NCBI RefSeq assembly: GCF_001445655.1
Contig: NZ_LNBE01000004.1
Location: 2,739,218 to 2,803,217 of the forward strand
Origin: Streptomyces roseifaciens
Lineage (GTDB): Bacteria; Actinomycetota; Actinomycetes; Streptomycetales; Streptomycetaceae
Direction: 5' to 3'
Length of the DNA stretch: 64,000 bases
Below the pieces are notes generated by a model. The model was not told where the DNA came from. It worked only from the letters and a program-made list of their open reading frames with translations, and made no database searches. This document shows positions 44,442-52,909 of this stretch, piece by piece. Both the position numbers and the translations under genes were made by a program. Within the stretch, counting starts at the first letter, position 1; the number at the start of each line of letters is the position of its first letter.

Positions 44442-45374
44442 TCAGGCCAGGAGCCCGGAGGCGCGCCACAGCCGGCGGCCCACACCCCGCATCACGCCGA
44501 TGTCGTCCAGGAAGTCCGTGAGCCGCTTGGCGCCCGCCTGCATCACCTCGCGCCGGTGGCCGCTGGCCCGCACCTGGGCGACGGCCTCGCGCCGGTCCAG
44601 GCCCACGTTCGTGTAGACGGCCGGGTTGACGAAGGCGACCGAGAAGACGCGGGCCGCCTCGCCGCAGCTGAGCCGGGTCAGGCCGGCCTCCCAGCGCGGG
44701 CAGTCCACCATCTGGCGGCGCAGCTCCTCGCGGGCGTACCGCACGTGGCGCGCCTCCTCCACGACGTGGATGCGCGTGACGCCGCGCACGAGCGTCTGCA
44801 CCCGCTCGTCGGGGAAGGTCAGGCGCTGCATGTGGTCGAGGATCTCCTCGCCCAGCAGCGTGCAGGCGAAGGAACCGGGCGTGGTGGACACCGTCTTGAG
44901 GACGCGGGCCAGGTTGTGGTGCAGGGGCGTCACGGGGTACGCGGGGGCGCCGCCGTGCTTGATCAGCCGGGCGAACATCTTCGAGTGCCGGCACTCGTCG
45001 GCGATCTCGGTGAGCGCGTAGCGGACGTGGGAGCTGGTCAGGGGTTTGTCGTAGACGTGCCGGACCAGCAGCTGCATCAGGATGAGCTCGAACCATATGC
45101 CCAGGGAGGCGAGCGAGGCGGCCTCGTGCCGGGAGAGTTCGAGGCGCTGCTCCTCGGACATCGTGCGCCACAGCGGGGTGCCGTAGAGGGAGAGCAGCTC
45201 GGGCGGCCAGAACCACTTGCCGTCCTCGAGGGGTGCTTCCCAGTCGAGTTCCGTGTCCGGGTCGAAGGAGTGTCTGGCGGAGGACTCCAGCAGCCGCAGC
45301 GCGACCTGCTCGCGGTCCTTGAGCGGCCCGAGGGCGTCCCGGAGGGGGCTGGCTACAGGGTTACTTGGGGTCAC
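44442..45374 (-). CDS. AurF-like diiron oxygenase
   Basis: 310 residues of the AurF/p-aminobenzoate N-oxygenase family. Iron-ligand motifs visible: SRHEAASLASLGIWFE (Glu), LTEIADECRHSKMFARLI (ExxH), LGEEILDHMQ (Glu), and VVEEARHVRYAREEL (ExxH plus His). The set is as expected for a dinuclear iron site. Starts at GTG with AAGGG in front; ends beside the TetR gene. Enzymes of this family oxidise amines or hydroxylate small aromatics; here the substrate is unknown. Divergent from the second diiron gene, so an operator should lie in the 126-bp gap, but no clear palindrome was seen there. Confidence 0.9.
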   Translation of the reverse strand: MTPSNPVASPLRDALGPLKDREQVALRLLESSARHSFDPDTELDWEAPLEDGKWFWPPELLSLYGTPLWRTMSEEQRLELSRHEAASLASLGIWFELILMQLLVRHVYDKPLTSSHVRYALTEIADECRHSKMFARLIKHGGAPAYPVTPLHHNLARVLKTVSTTPGSFACTLLGEEILDHMQRLTFPDERVQTLVRGVTRIHVVEEARHVRYAREELRRQMVDCPRWEAGLTRLSCGEAARVFSVAFVNPAVYTNVGLDRREAVAQVRASGHRREVMQAGAKRLTDFLDDIGVMRGVGRRLWRASGLLA

Positions 45375-45500
45375 ACCCTTATGAGACTGCCTGTCAGCAA
45401 GGGCGTCAATCCTTCGGGGTGAGTTGATGAAGGGTCGTTGACCCGGCGGTAACCGGCGTGTGAGCCTGCCAACGAGAACGGGAGAGGACAGGAGACGTCG

Positions 45501-46628
45501 ATGACGACGCGCAACCTCTACGCACACGACCCCGGCGACCCCGGATGGACGGTGCCCGCGACCGGAGCGGCCCGCTTCAGCTGGGAATACGATGACGGCC
45601 GCGACCGCCTGCTCGCCCTTTACCAAAAAGGCAAGGACAAGCAGTGGGACGCCGAGAAGCGCATCGACTGGTCCCTTCCCGTCGATCCGTACGACCCGCT
45701 CGGCCTGCCCGACGACAACATGCCCGTCCACGGCACCCGCTACTGGGGAAAGATGAGCGGGAAGGACAAGGACGAGCTGCGGCGCAATTACGCGGCCTGG
45801 CAATTCAGCCAGTTCCTGCACGGCGAGCAGGGCGCCATGGTCTGCGCGGCGCGCATCGTGGAATCCGTCCCGGACCTCGACGCCAAGTTCTACTCGGCCA
45901 CCCAGACCATGGACGAGGCCCGCCACGCCGAGCTCTACGGCCGCTTCCTCCAGGAGAAGATCGGCCTGGTCTACCCCATCGACGACAACCTGCAGTCCCT
46001 GCTGGGGGACACCCTGCGCGACTCCCGCTGGGACATGCCCTACCTCGGCATGCAGGTGCTCATCGAGGGCCTGGCCCTCGCCGCCTTCGGCATGCTGCGC
46101 GACGTCACCGACAAACCGCTGCCCAAACAGATCCTCGCCTACGTCATGCAGGACGAGGCCCGGCACGTCGCCTTCGGCCGCATGGCCCTGCGGGACTACT
46201 ACCGCCAGTTGTCGCGCGCCGAGCTGCGCGAGCGCGAGGAATTCGTCATCGAGGGCTGCTATTTGATGCGCGACCGGCTGCGGGGCGAGGTGGTGCTCAC
46301 GGACTTCGGTATTCCGGAGGCCGAGGCCGTCGAACTCAGCGAGCAGTCCGAATACCTCCGCGTATTCCGGCAGCTGCTGTTCTCGCGCATCGTTCCGTGC
46401 GTCAAGGACATCGGCCTGTGGGGCGAGCGGCTGCAGCGCGCGTACGTCGACATGGGCGTCCTGGAGCTGGGCGACGCGAGCCTGGACCTGCTCATGGCCC
46501 AGGACGAGGAGATCGCCGAGAAGCTGGACGCGGAGCGCTTCGCGGAGGAGGAGGCGGAGCGCCGGGCCGAGGTCGCGGAGGCGATCGCGCAAGGTGCGGG
46601 AGGGGATTCCGGGACGCCTGAAATGTGA
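45501..46628 (+). CDS. Ferritin-like diiron protein
   Basis: 375 residues with a four-helix ferritin-like core. Ligand motifs: FSQFLHGEQGAMVCAARI (Glu), TMDEARHAELYGRFL (ExxH), LIEGLALAAFGML (Glu), VMQDEARHVAFGRMAL (ExxH). This fits the ribonucleotide-reductase-R2-like or AurF-like oxidase superfamily rather than storage ferritin. The charged C-terminal tail (EEEAERRAEVAEAIAQG) is probably helical. ATG start after GGAG. Divergent from the AurF-like gene and probably works in the same pathway under the nearby TetR. Substrate unknown. Confidence 0.88.
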   Translation: MTTRNLYAHDPGDPGWTVPATGAARFSWEYDDGRDRLLALYQKGKDKQWDAEKRIDWSLPVDPYDPLGLPDDNMPVHGTRYWGKMSGKDKDELRRNYAAWQFSQFLHGEQGAMVCAARIVESVPDLDAKFYSATQTMDEARHAELYGRFLQEKIGLVYPIDDNLQSLLGDTLRDSRWDMPYLGMQVLIEGLALAAFGMLRDVTDKPLPKQILAYVMQDEARHVAFGRMALRDYYRQLSRAELREREEFVIEGCYLMRDRLRGEVVLTDFGIPEAEAVELSEQSEYLRVFRQLLFSRIVPCVKDIGLWGERLQRAYVDMGVLELGDASLDLLMAQDEEIAEKLDAERFAEEEAERRAEVAEAIAQGAGGDSGTPEM

Positions 46629-46783
46629 GGCCGGCAGGGGCACTTGAGTGGCTTGAGTGACTTGTGCCCTGCTGGAACCTTCTTTTCGGTATGGACGTCT
46701 TCGGGTGCACCTACGGGTAGGCCCCGCGGCGGACCCGTAGGCGGGTGGGGCACCGGGAGCACACACCGAGGGAGGGGACGCTC

Positions 46784-47611
46784 ATGGCACGACCGACCGC
46801 TCGGAGGAGTCGGCATCTCCTGATCGCGACGGCGTCGGCACTGACGTTCTTCGCCACGATATCCGGTTGCGTGGCCATGGCCACGGAGGATCCGGGGACG
46901 ACGGGTACGCCGGGCACGGGCCGGGGCGGCGACGACGGCAAGGGGCGGGGCGGGGCCTCGTCCCCGGCCGGGCCCGGGGGCGGCGCGAGCACGCCGCCGG
47001 CCCGGGTCTCGGCCGAGATCTCGCACGAGAGCGAGGACCCAGGAAAAACGGTCAACCTGACGATCGACGACGGACCCGAGCCGGGCTGGACGGTCAAGGT
47101 CCTCGACCTGCTCGCGAAGTACGACGCCAAGGCGACGTTCTGCATCATCGGGTCGCGGGCCCAGGAGTACCCCGACCTCGTGAAGAAGGTCGTCGCGGCC
47201 GGCCACCGGCTCTGCAACCACTCCGTCGACCACAACACCGCCATGGACAAGCGCCCCGAGTCCTACCAGGAGCGCCAGGTCCTGGAGGCCCGCACGATGA
47301 TCGAGAAGGCGGCCGGCCCCGGCGTCCGGGTGTACTACTACCGGGCGCCCGGCGGCGCCTTCACCCCGTACAGCCGGGACGTCGCCGCCTCGCACGGCAT
47401 GCGCCCGCTCGGCTGGAGCGTCGACACCCACGACTGGCGCAACCCCGGCGTCGGCCACATCGTCGACGCGGTCAAGAAGGGCATGAAGGAGGGCCCCGTG
47501 GTCCTCTTCCACGACGGCGGCGGCAACCGCGGCCAGACGGTCGCCGCCCTGGAGCAGCTCCTGCCGTGGTTCAAGGAGCAGGGGTACGCGTTCGCGTACC
47601 CGAAGACCTGA
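46784..47611 (+). CDS. Secreted polysaccharide deacetylase lipoprotein
   Basis: 275 residues. N-terminal signal with lipobox-like ATISGC (lipid anchor at that Cys), a Gly-rich linker, then the NodB domain: VNLTIDDGPEPG (metal Asp and catalytic base), HRLCNHSVDHN (HxxxH metal site), YYYRAPGGAFTP, WSVDTHDWRNPG, and GPVVLFHDGGGN at the end. It should de-N-acetylate cell wall polysaccharide or chitin outside the membrane. ATG start with GGAGGGG upstream. Stand-alone gene. Confidence 0.92.
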   Translation: MARPTARRSRHLLIATASALTFFATISGCVAMATEDPGTTGTPGTGRGGDDGKGRGGASSPAGPGGGASTPPARVSAEISHESEDPGKTVNLTIDDGPEPGWTVKVLDLLAKYDAKATFCIIGSRAQEYPDLVKKVVAAGHRLCNHSVDHNTAMDKRPESYQERQVLEARTMIEKAAGPGVRVYYYRAPGGAFTPYSRDVAASHGMRPLGWSVDTHDWRNPGVGHIVDAVKKGMKEGPVVLFHDGGGNRGQTVAALEQLLPWFKEQGYAFAYPKT

Positions 47612-47648
47612 TCCACGGAGCGAGTGAACGAACCAGTAGGTCGGTGAT

Positions 47649-49205
47649 CTACCAGCGGAAGACGTCGGTCTCCCGGGGCGGGGCGGCCGGCTCACGGACG
47701 GAGGCGGCGTTGCGCGGGTGGTGCGGATCGAGGAACCACCTGCGGGCCGAGGCGAGCCACCAGACACCGGCGAAACCCAGGACGGCGGCGACCGCGATGG
47801 GCGCGTAGTTGAACGTGTCGACGGTGACGGGGCTCGCCTGCGGCAGCATGAACAGCACGGTGATCACGGCGACCCAGCCGATGGCCACCACCCCGACCGG
47901 CTTCGACCAGCGGCCCAGGTGCCAGGGCCCGCGCTCGAAGGCGTCGCCCTTGCGCAGCCGCAGCAGGGTCGGCGCGGCGTAGGCGAGGTACAGGCCGATG
48001 GTGGCGATCGAGGTCACGGCCGCGTAGGCCGTGGAGTTGATCAGATACGGCAGGCCCAGCGCGAACGCCCCCGCGGCGGCCAGCCACACGGCGTTGGTGG
48101 GCGTGCGCGTCTGCGGATTGATCCGGTGCCAGACGCGGGAGAAGGGCAGCGCGCCGTCGCGCGAGAAGGCGTAGATCATCCGCGAGTTGGCCGTCACGGA
48201 GGCCATGCCGCAGAACAGCTGCGCGACGATCACGACGAGCAGCAGCAGCTTGCCGGCGGCCGCGCCGAGCGCGTCCATGAAGATCTGCGCGGGCGGCACC
48301 CCCGTCGCGGTGCCCGCCGCGCCGTCCCAGTCCTGGATCGCGTACGTCAGGCCCGCCAGCAGCACGAACCCGGCGATCCAGGACGCCCAGATCGACCGGA
48401 CGATGCCGCGGGGCCCGGCCACCGCCGCGTCGTTCGTCTCCTCGGTCATGTGGGCGGAGGCGTCGTAGCCGGTGAACGTGTACTGCGCGACGAGGAGCGA
48501 GAGCAGCCCCACGTAGAGGCCCGAGCCCCAGCCGGTGTCGTTGACGAAGTGCGTGAACACGAACGACGCCGACCGGTGGTGGTCCGGCACGACGGCGAGC
48601 GCGCCCACGATGAGCAGGACGCCCAGCAGGTGCCACCACACGCTCACCGAATTGAGGAAGGCCACCAGCCGCACGCCGAAGGTGTTCAGCACCGCGTGCA
48701 GCAGGAGCACCGCGCCGAACAGCAGCATCGTGTGGCCCGGCGTGGCCGCGAACCCGAACTGCAGGTCCAGATAGGCGTTCAGGAACGACGCCGCACCGAA
48801 GTCGATGCCCGCCGTCGCCGCGACCTGCCCGAGCACGTTGAACCAGCCGGTGAACCAGGCCCACGCCGCCCGCGACTTCTCCGGGGCCATCCGGTACGCC
48901 CAGAAGTACAGCCCGGCCGACGTCGGGTACGAGGAACACACCTCGGCCATCGCCAGCCCCACGACCAGGGACATCGCCCCGACGCCGATCCAGCCCCAGG
49001 TGAGCATGGCGGGCCCGCCGGTGTGCATGCCGAAGCCGTAGAGCGTCATGCAGCCGGAGAGGACGGAGATGATCGTGAACGAGACGGCGAAGTTGGCGAA
49101 CCCCGACATGTGGCGGGCGAGGACCTGGGTGTAGCCGAGCTGGCGGAGGCGCTCCTCGTCGGAGACGCCGGAGACGCCGGAGGAGCCTGGGACATCGAGT
49201 GGCAC
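47649..49205 (-). CDS. APC-family amino-acid permease
   Basis: 518 residues with about 12 membrane helices. The N-terminal signature LGYTQVLARHMSGFANFAVSF and motif NVLGQVAATAGIDFGAA are typical of the amino-acid/GABA permease group. Other recognisable parts: FTGYDASAHMTEET (conserved loop between helices 6 and 7) and FSRDGALPFSRVWHRINP. GTG start after GAGAAAGAGA. Converges with the deacetylase gene. It imports amino acids or gamma-aminobutyrate-like amines by proton symport; the ligand cannot be fixed from sequence alone. Confidence 0.92.
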   Translation of the reverse strand: MPLDVPGSSGVSGVSDEERLRQLGYTQVLARHMSGFANFAVSFTIISVLSGCMTLYGFGMHTGGPAMLTWGWIGVGAMSLVVGLAMAEVCSSYPTSAGLYFWAYRMAPEKSRAAWAWFTGWFNVLGQVAATAGIDFGAASFLNAYLDLQFGFAATPGHTMLLFGAVLLLHAVLNTFGVRLVAFLNSVSVWWHLLGVLLIVGALAVVPDHHRSASFVFTHFVNDTGWGSGLYVGLLSLLVAQYTFTGYDASAHMTEETNDAAVAGPRGIVRSIWASWIAGFVLLAGLTYAIQDWDGAAGTATGVPPAQIFMDALGAAAGKLLLLVVIVAQLFCGMASVTANSRMIYAFSRDGALPFSRVWHRINPQTRTPTNAVWLAAAGAFALGLPYLINSTAYAAVTSIATIGLYLAYAAPTLLRLRKGDAFERGPWHLGRWSKPVGVVAIGWVAVITVLFMLPQASPVTVDTFNYAPIAVAAVLGFAGVWWLASARRWFLDPHHPRNAASVREPAAPPRETDVFRW

Positions 49206-49255
49206 GCGATTCTCTTTCTCGTGGGGACGGTCAAGAAATGTGCGTGTTTCTGAAT

Positions 49256-49295
49256 GCGGGTGCGTGTGCGTGTGCGGGTGCGTGTGCGGTGCGGG
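49256..49295. repeat. GCGTGT/GCGGG simple repeat
   Basis: Low-complexity hexamer-like repeat in the gap between the permease gene and the next leftward gene. Slippage-type; no coding potential of its own. Confidence 0.7.
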
Positions 49296-49309
49296 ATCGG
49301 TGGTGGAGG

Positions 49310-50281
49310 TCACCGCCTGCGGGCGCGGGGCGGACGCCGCCCGTCCCGGACGGCCCGCACGGCCCACTCCCGGTGCCGGAGGAAGAGCTCCCGGGCGTCG
49401 CCGCAGTAGGACCACGGCACCTCGGAGGCGTACGGCCCGACGGCCCGGAACACCTCGTACGCCTCGACGTGCCGCCCCGCGAAGGCCAGCGCGTGGGCCA
49501 GGTAATTGGCGTCGTCCACGAACTGGGCGTGGGGCTGCGGGGAGCGGTGCCGCCACCAGCCGTCCAGCACGGGGTCGATGTGCGGGCAGTCGATCCACGG
49601 GTGGATGCTCAGCCCGTAACTGCCGTAGCTGCCGGCGTCGGTCTCCATCCGGTGCCGGTGCGACTCGGCGAGCGCCACCAGCGGCAGCACGGCGATCGGC
49701 AGCCCCCGGGGAGCGGTGTCGGCCTGCTCCTGGGCCCAGTGGAACATCTCCGCCCCCGAGCCGTGGTTACGGGGGAAGAGATAGGTGAGCAGCTCGTGGT
49801 GGGCCTCGCGGTTGTACGGATCGCGCCGCACCACCTCGGCCCACACCTGCTCCAGCACGTTCCGGCCCGGCGCGTGGACCCGCAGGAGCGCGAGCATCAC
49901 CACCCACGGCGAGGGGTCGGCCGGCGCGGCCTCGGCGGCCGCCAGACAGGTCGCCCAGGCGGCCTCCATCTCGGCCCGCCCGGCCCCGGCCCCGCTGATC
50001 ATCGACCGCACGGCCTGCACGTGCGCGAGCAGCGCCAGCGCATCGCCCGACCGCGGCTCCGCCCGCGCCCACGTATCGGCGAACCGCAGCCGCACCCCGG
50101 CCCGCGCCAGCACCTGCAGCCGGAAGATCCGCCGGTCCCAGTCCGCCCCGGTGACCGCCAGCAGATCCCGCGGCCCTTCCCACCGCCCCATGGCGGCGTC
50201 CTCCAGCACGGCCCGTAACGGCAGATCGTCCCGGGCCTGATGCAGATCCAGCCCGTGCCCGGCACCCCGGCGAAATCTCAT
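49310..50281 (-). CDS. Conserved hypothetical helical protein (TPR-like)
   Basis: 323 residues, almost all helical with a repeat-like pattern (DWDRRIFRLQVLARAGVRL, LAAAEAAPADPSPWVVMLALL, EQVWAEVVRRDPYNREAHHELLTYL), so a TPR-like solenoid is likely. Trp, His and Tyr are frequent in the second half (WIDCPHIDPVLDGWWRHR). No membrane segment or signal. ATG start. It is the last chromosomal gene before the AICE boundary. Function unknown; its pattern resembles Streptomyces-specific conserved proteins. Confidence 0.78.
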   Translation of the reverse strand: MRFRRGAGHGLDLHQARDDLPLRAVLEDAAMGRWEGPRDLLAVTGADWDRRIFRLQVLARAGVRLRFADTWARAEPRSGDALALLAHVQAVRSMISGAGAGRAEMEAAWATCLAAAEAAPADPSPWVVMLALLRVHAPGRNVLEQVWAEVVRRDPYNREAHHELLTYLFPRNHGSGAEMFHWAQEQADTAPRGLPIAVLPLVALAESHRHRMETDAGSYGSYGLSIHPWIDCPHIDPVLDGWWRHRSPQPHAQFVDDANYLAHALAFAGRHVEAYEVFRAVGPYASEVPWSYCGDARELFLRHREWAVRAVRDGRRPPRARRR

Positions 50282-50437
50282 CCGCCCCGCTTCCCTGAAG
50301 ATGCGTCAAGTAGGCGTGTTACAGGAAAACTTGGAAGGGGACCGGGATCACCACCCCTGCCCCCGGGGGCGCACACTACCCCGGGGCGGCACCGGATGAG
50401 ACCGTAACGGGTGAGGCCAATGGTGCCCACAACGAAG

Positions 50438-50472
50438 AAGGCCCGGACTCAGCGTTGCTGAGTCCGGGCCTT
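50438..50472. terminator. Strong terminator beside the tRNA fragment
   Basis: 16-bp perfect stem (AAGGCCCGGACTCAGC and complement) with a 3-nt loop GTT. It lies just after the 3' end of the tRNA-Arg fragment in the direction of its transcription, so it is probably the original tRNA terminator. Confidence 0.75.
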
Positions 50473-50517
50473 CGACCAAGGCATCCACCTGCACGTCTTC
50501 CCGACGAACCAGGCGAG

Positions 50518-50558
50518 TGCCCCCGGCAGGATTCGAACCTGCGCACACGGCTCCGGAG
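50518..50558 (-). other. tRNA-Arg(CCG) 3' fragment = attachment site
   Basis: Minus strand carries the 3' half of a tRNA-Arg: anticodon loop CTCCGGA (anticodon CCG), 3' strand of the anticodon stem, T-arm GCAGGTTCGAATCCTGC, and acceptor 3' strand CGGGGGC with discriminator A. The bases 5' of the anticodon loop do not pair (AATGCC opposite GCCGTG), so the 5' half is missing. This is what an AICE leaves at one end after integrating into a tRNA 3' end. The intact gene should be at the far, right end of the element. Confidence 0.8.
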
Positions 50559-50759
50559 GGCATTACTGATCACGTCTGGGCTACGCGCCTGACCAGCGAA
50601 AACGTGAACCTGTGATCAGGCGGCGAAGAATCTCACGCGCCACTCACTCGTAGGGAGCTCCGAATGGGTGTGCCGGAGGGCGCCACGCAGCTGACGGCGA
50701 GCGTGCAGCGCGCGTACCGTAGGCGCGAAGGACGGCGACGATCGCGGGAGGCTCTGGCC

Positions 50760-51044
50760 GTGAGCGACCAGACATGGACCATCGAATCCATCTGCGAGGC
50801 GCTGGGCAACCCAGCGCTGAGCCAGAGATTCCTAGGCGAGATCAACCGTGCCCCCGCGCACGAGCTGCTGACCGTCTTCGCCAAGTGGCGCACGATCGCG
50901 GTCGGCGTGTCCGGCGCCGCTGAGCGCGGCCGCGTGCTCGCCGAGGCGGAAGAGGCCACGGGAGAGATCCCGGGGGACTGGGTGGACCGGACGGACCACG
51001 TTCAGGCTGAGGCTGCTGCCGCTCGTGGCCGAGGTGCCGCCTGA
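50760..51044 (+). CDS. Hypothetical 94-aa protein (first of a coupled pair)
   Basis: Starts GTG (VSDQTWTIESICEALGNP) with GGGAGG 8 nt upstream; an ATG at 50664 is rejected because its extension is Arg-rich and out of character. Helical, with the conserved-looking core LSQRFLGEINRAPAHELLTVFAKWR. TGA overlaps the next ATG (TGATG). This gene and the next form a two-gene unit found at the edge of the element; the arrangement resembles toxin-antitoxin pairs, with this one as the likely antitoxin. That is inference; no DNA-binding motif is visible. Confidence 0.65.
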   Translation: MSDQTWTIESICEALGNPALSQRFLGEINRAPAHELLTVFAKWRTIAVGVSGAAERGRVLAEAEEATGEIPGDWVDRTDHVQAEAAAARGRGAA

Positions 51045-51289
51045 TGGGATACCGGCTCAAGTACGACCGGGCGGCCGAAGCTGTCCACGATGCTCTGCCG
51101 CCTGAGGCGAGCGAGCGGCTTTCGCTCGAGCTGGCCGCGGCATGCGACGACCCGATCGCGGCGACCGAGGCGTACGGCGAGGACGATGGTGTCGTGCGGA
51201 TGATCGTCACAGAGGAGGCCATCGCCGTCCTCTTAGTCGGCCAGATCACGAAGACCGTCACCGTCCTGCAGCTGAGCTACACCGGCTGA
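51044..51289 (+). CDS. Hypothetical 81-aa protein, RelE-like size, with a TTA codon
   Basis: MGYRLKYDRAAEAVHDALPP, then a helical stretch, then beta strands (DGVVRMIVTEEAIAVLLVG, TKTVTVLQLSY), an order seen in RelE/ParE-type toxins. The match is by pattern only. It overlaps the upstream stop by one base. Codon 64 is TTA (51233-51235), rare in Streptomyces, so its translation should depend on the bldA tRNA. It could therefore be developmentally controlled. What else: a small mobile-element protein without toxic role. Confidence 0.6.
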   Translation: MGYRLKYDRAAEAVHDALPPEASERLSLELAAACDDPIAATEAYGEDDGVVRMIVTEEAIAVLLVGQITKTVTVLQLSYTG

Positions 51290-51346
51290 GCTGGACTCAG
51301 GCAGCTGGTGATTCAGCGCTCGGTGCCGACACCTGCGGCAGTGGTT

Positions 51347-51368
51347 CCCCCGCGTGCGAAGCTGGGGG
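51347..51368. terminator. Stem-loop between the gene pair and the GntR gene
   Basis: CCCCC / GGGGG stem around GCGTGCGAAGCT. Weak terminator or attenuator; no T-run. It resembles half of a Streptomyces CRISPR repeat but is single (see rejected list). Confidence 0.4.
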
Positions 51369-51410
51369 TAGTCAACCGCTGTCACGCAAGGTCGGGAACG
51401 GGGAGGGCAC

Positions 51411-51857
51411 GTGCCGCAGGCCAGTCCGCGAGGTACTTACTTGCAGGTCGCGGGTTCTCTGCGTGAGCAGATCAAGGCGGGGGAGATCGCGGAGAGGCTG
51501 CCTTCCAAGGCCGACCTGCGACGCATCCACGGGGTGGGTGCCAGCACGATCGACCGTGCGCTCGCGGTACTGAAGGCCGAGGGACTCATCGAGTCCGTGC
51601 GGGGGGCCGCGAACTACGTGGCAGGCACGGGTGACCGGCGCCCACTCGTGGAGAAGGTAACGGACCTTCTGAGAGCAAGCGGCATCAAGCCGGGAGACGC
51701 ATTCTTCACGGAAGACGAGCTGTGCGAGCGGTTCCGCGCCTCACGGACCGCAGTGCGCTCCGCTATCGCAAAGATGGAAGGGCAAGGGCTGCTTGCCGGC
51801 GCCGCGCCGGGAAGGCGGCGGGAGGTGCGAGCCCTGCCAGACGACGATCGCTCATAG
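51411..51857 (+). CDS. GntR-family regulator (KorSA-like)
   Basis: 148 residues from GTG with GGGAGGG upstream. N-terminal winged helix: YLQVAGSLREQIKAGEIAERLPSKADLRRIHGVGASTIDRALAVL, then wing AEGLIESVRGAAN. A second, diverged winged-helix block follows (KVTDLLRASGIKPGDAFF ... SRTAVRSAIAKMEGQGLLAG). No effector domain is attached. In AICEs such as pSAM2 a GntR-type repressor (KorSA) controls transfer, so this is the likely homologue in role. The HD-domain gene follows after 13 nt and may be co-transcribed. Confidence 0.88.
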   Translation: MPQASPRGTYLQVAGSLREQIKAGEIAERLPSKADLRRIHGVGASTIDRALAVLKAEGLIESVRGAANYVAGTGDRRPLVEKVTDLLRASGIKPGDAFFTEDELCERFRASRTAVRSAIAKMEGQGLLAGAAPGRRREVRALPDDDRS

Positions 51858-51870
51858 AGGGTGGACCTGG

Positions 51871-52428
51871 ATGCGAATGACGAAGTGGGCCTACGAATTG
51901 TCGGAATCTCTGCTATCTGAGCCGCTTCCCCGTCGATGGGCGCACTCGCTCGGAGTGGCTGAACGAGCCCGAAGCCTGCAGCCGATCCTTGGCGACGACG
52001 CGGAGCTCTTGGAGGCTGCGGCCATCCTGCACGACATCGGGTACAGCCCGGTGCTGGTCAAGACAGGGTTTCATCCTCTGGACGGGGCGCGCTTCCTTCG
52101 CCACGAGCAGAATGCGGACGAACGTATCGTGAGGCTCGTAGCTCACCACACTTTCGCTCTACTGGAGGCGGAAGAGCGCGGTCTTCTAGAGGAACTTGTC
52201 AGCGAATTCGTCATGGAGGAGCAGCACCTTGTAGACGCCCTGGTCTACTGCGACATGACGACGACCCCGGACGGTACGCGAACCGAGCCGGTGGAACGGG
52301 TAGACGAAATCGTCCAGCGGTATAGCCCCGATTCCATCGTCGGGCGCTTCATTCAGAGGGCAGCACCCGAAGTCCATGCGACGGTAGCGCGAGTGGGCCA
52401 GCGTCTCTCCGCGGCCGGGTCCCGCTAG
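51871..52428 (+). CDS. HD-domain phosphohydrolase-like protein
   Basis: 185 residues. HD-type motif in RRWAHSLGVAERAR, AAILHDIGYSP (HD pair), FHPLDGARFLR, LVAHHTFALLEAEERG and DALVYCDMTTTPDG: the metal-binding His/Asp set of an HD hydrolase is present. ATG start follows GAGGGTGG. It overlaps the Nudix gene by 4 nt, tail to tail. HD proteins of this size hydrolyse nucleotides or other phosphoesters. A link with the Nudix neighbour in nucleotide clean-up or signalling is possible but unproven. Confidence 0.85.
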   Translation: MRMTKWAYELSESLLSEPLPRRWAHSLGVAERARSLQPILGDDAELLEAAAILHDIGYSPVLVKTGFHPLDGARFLRHEQNADERIVRLVAHHTFALLEAEERGLLEELVSEFVMEEQHLVDALVYCDMTTTPDGTRTEPVERVDEIVQRYSPDSIVGRFIQRAAPEVHATVARVGQRLSAAGSR

Positions 52429-52898
52429 CCGATGTGCGGCGACGTACGCCCCTCATCCAACCCGTGCTCGATGCGAAGTCGCATTGAGGGGTGGATGTCG
52501 AGATCGGAGAGGTCAGTGGGTGAGGCCCATCGGACCTCCTTTGACTCCTGGCTGCTTCGCAGTGTGCCACCCGTCGGGCGAGCGCGAAAGCAGATCGTGA
52601 ATTGCTGCCGGACCTCGCCGTCGTCATAGGCCATGACATGGTGCGGGTTGGTGTAGATGCCCGTGACGCGCTCGATCTCGATGTCGATCCCTGTCTCTTC
52701 CCGCACCTCCCGGATGGCCGTATCGGTGATGCTCTCACCGATATCGTGACCTCCTCCAGGGAGTGCCCAGAGATTGTTGTCCGTCTTGTGGATGACGAGT
52801 ACTCGACCCTCATCATCAACAACCACGGCGCTGGCTGATGGAACGACCGAGTTCGCCCGCGGCGCATGCGGGTCCTCGAAATAGTCGATGCGGCTCAT
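52425..52898 (-). CDS. Nudix hydrolase
   Basis: 157 residues. Complete Nudix box GGGHDIGESITDTAIREVRE plus ETGIDI, fitting GX5EX7REUXEEXGU. Preceding strand SASAVVVDDEGRVLVIHKTD and later YDDGEVRQQFTICFRAR complete the fold. ATG start. It should hydrolyse a nucleoside diphosphate derivative. Nudix genes are reported in AICEs near the korSA/pra regulators, so it may belong to the transfer-control set rather than metabolism. It ends 4 nt into the HD gene, and the XRE gene sits upstream 11 bp away, so XRE and Nudix are likely one operon. Confidence 0.92.
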   Translation of the reverse strand: MSRIDYFEDPHAPRANSVVPSASAVVVDDEGRVLVIHKTDNNLWALPGGGHDIGESITDTAIREVREETGIDIEIERVTGIYTNPHHVMAYDDGEVRQQFTICFRARPTGGTLRSSQESKEVRWASPTDLSDLDIHPSMRLRIEHGLDEGRTSPHIG

Positions 52899-52909
52899 GG
52901 CGTGCTACC

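Noticed and set aside
51340..51372. GTGGTTCCCCCGCGTGCG and GGGGGTAGTC look like a Streptomyces CRISPR repeat
   Set aside because: Only one copy, with a disturbed centre; no spacers or cas genes.
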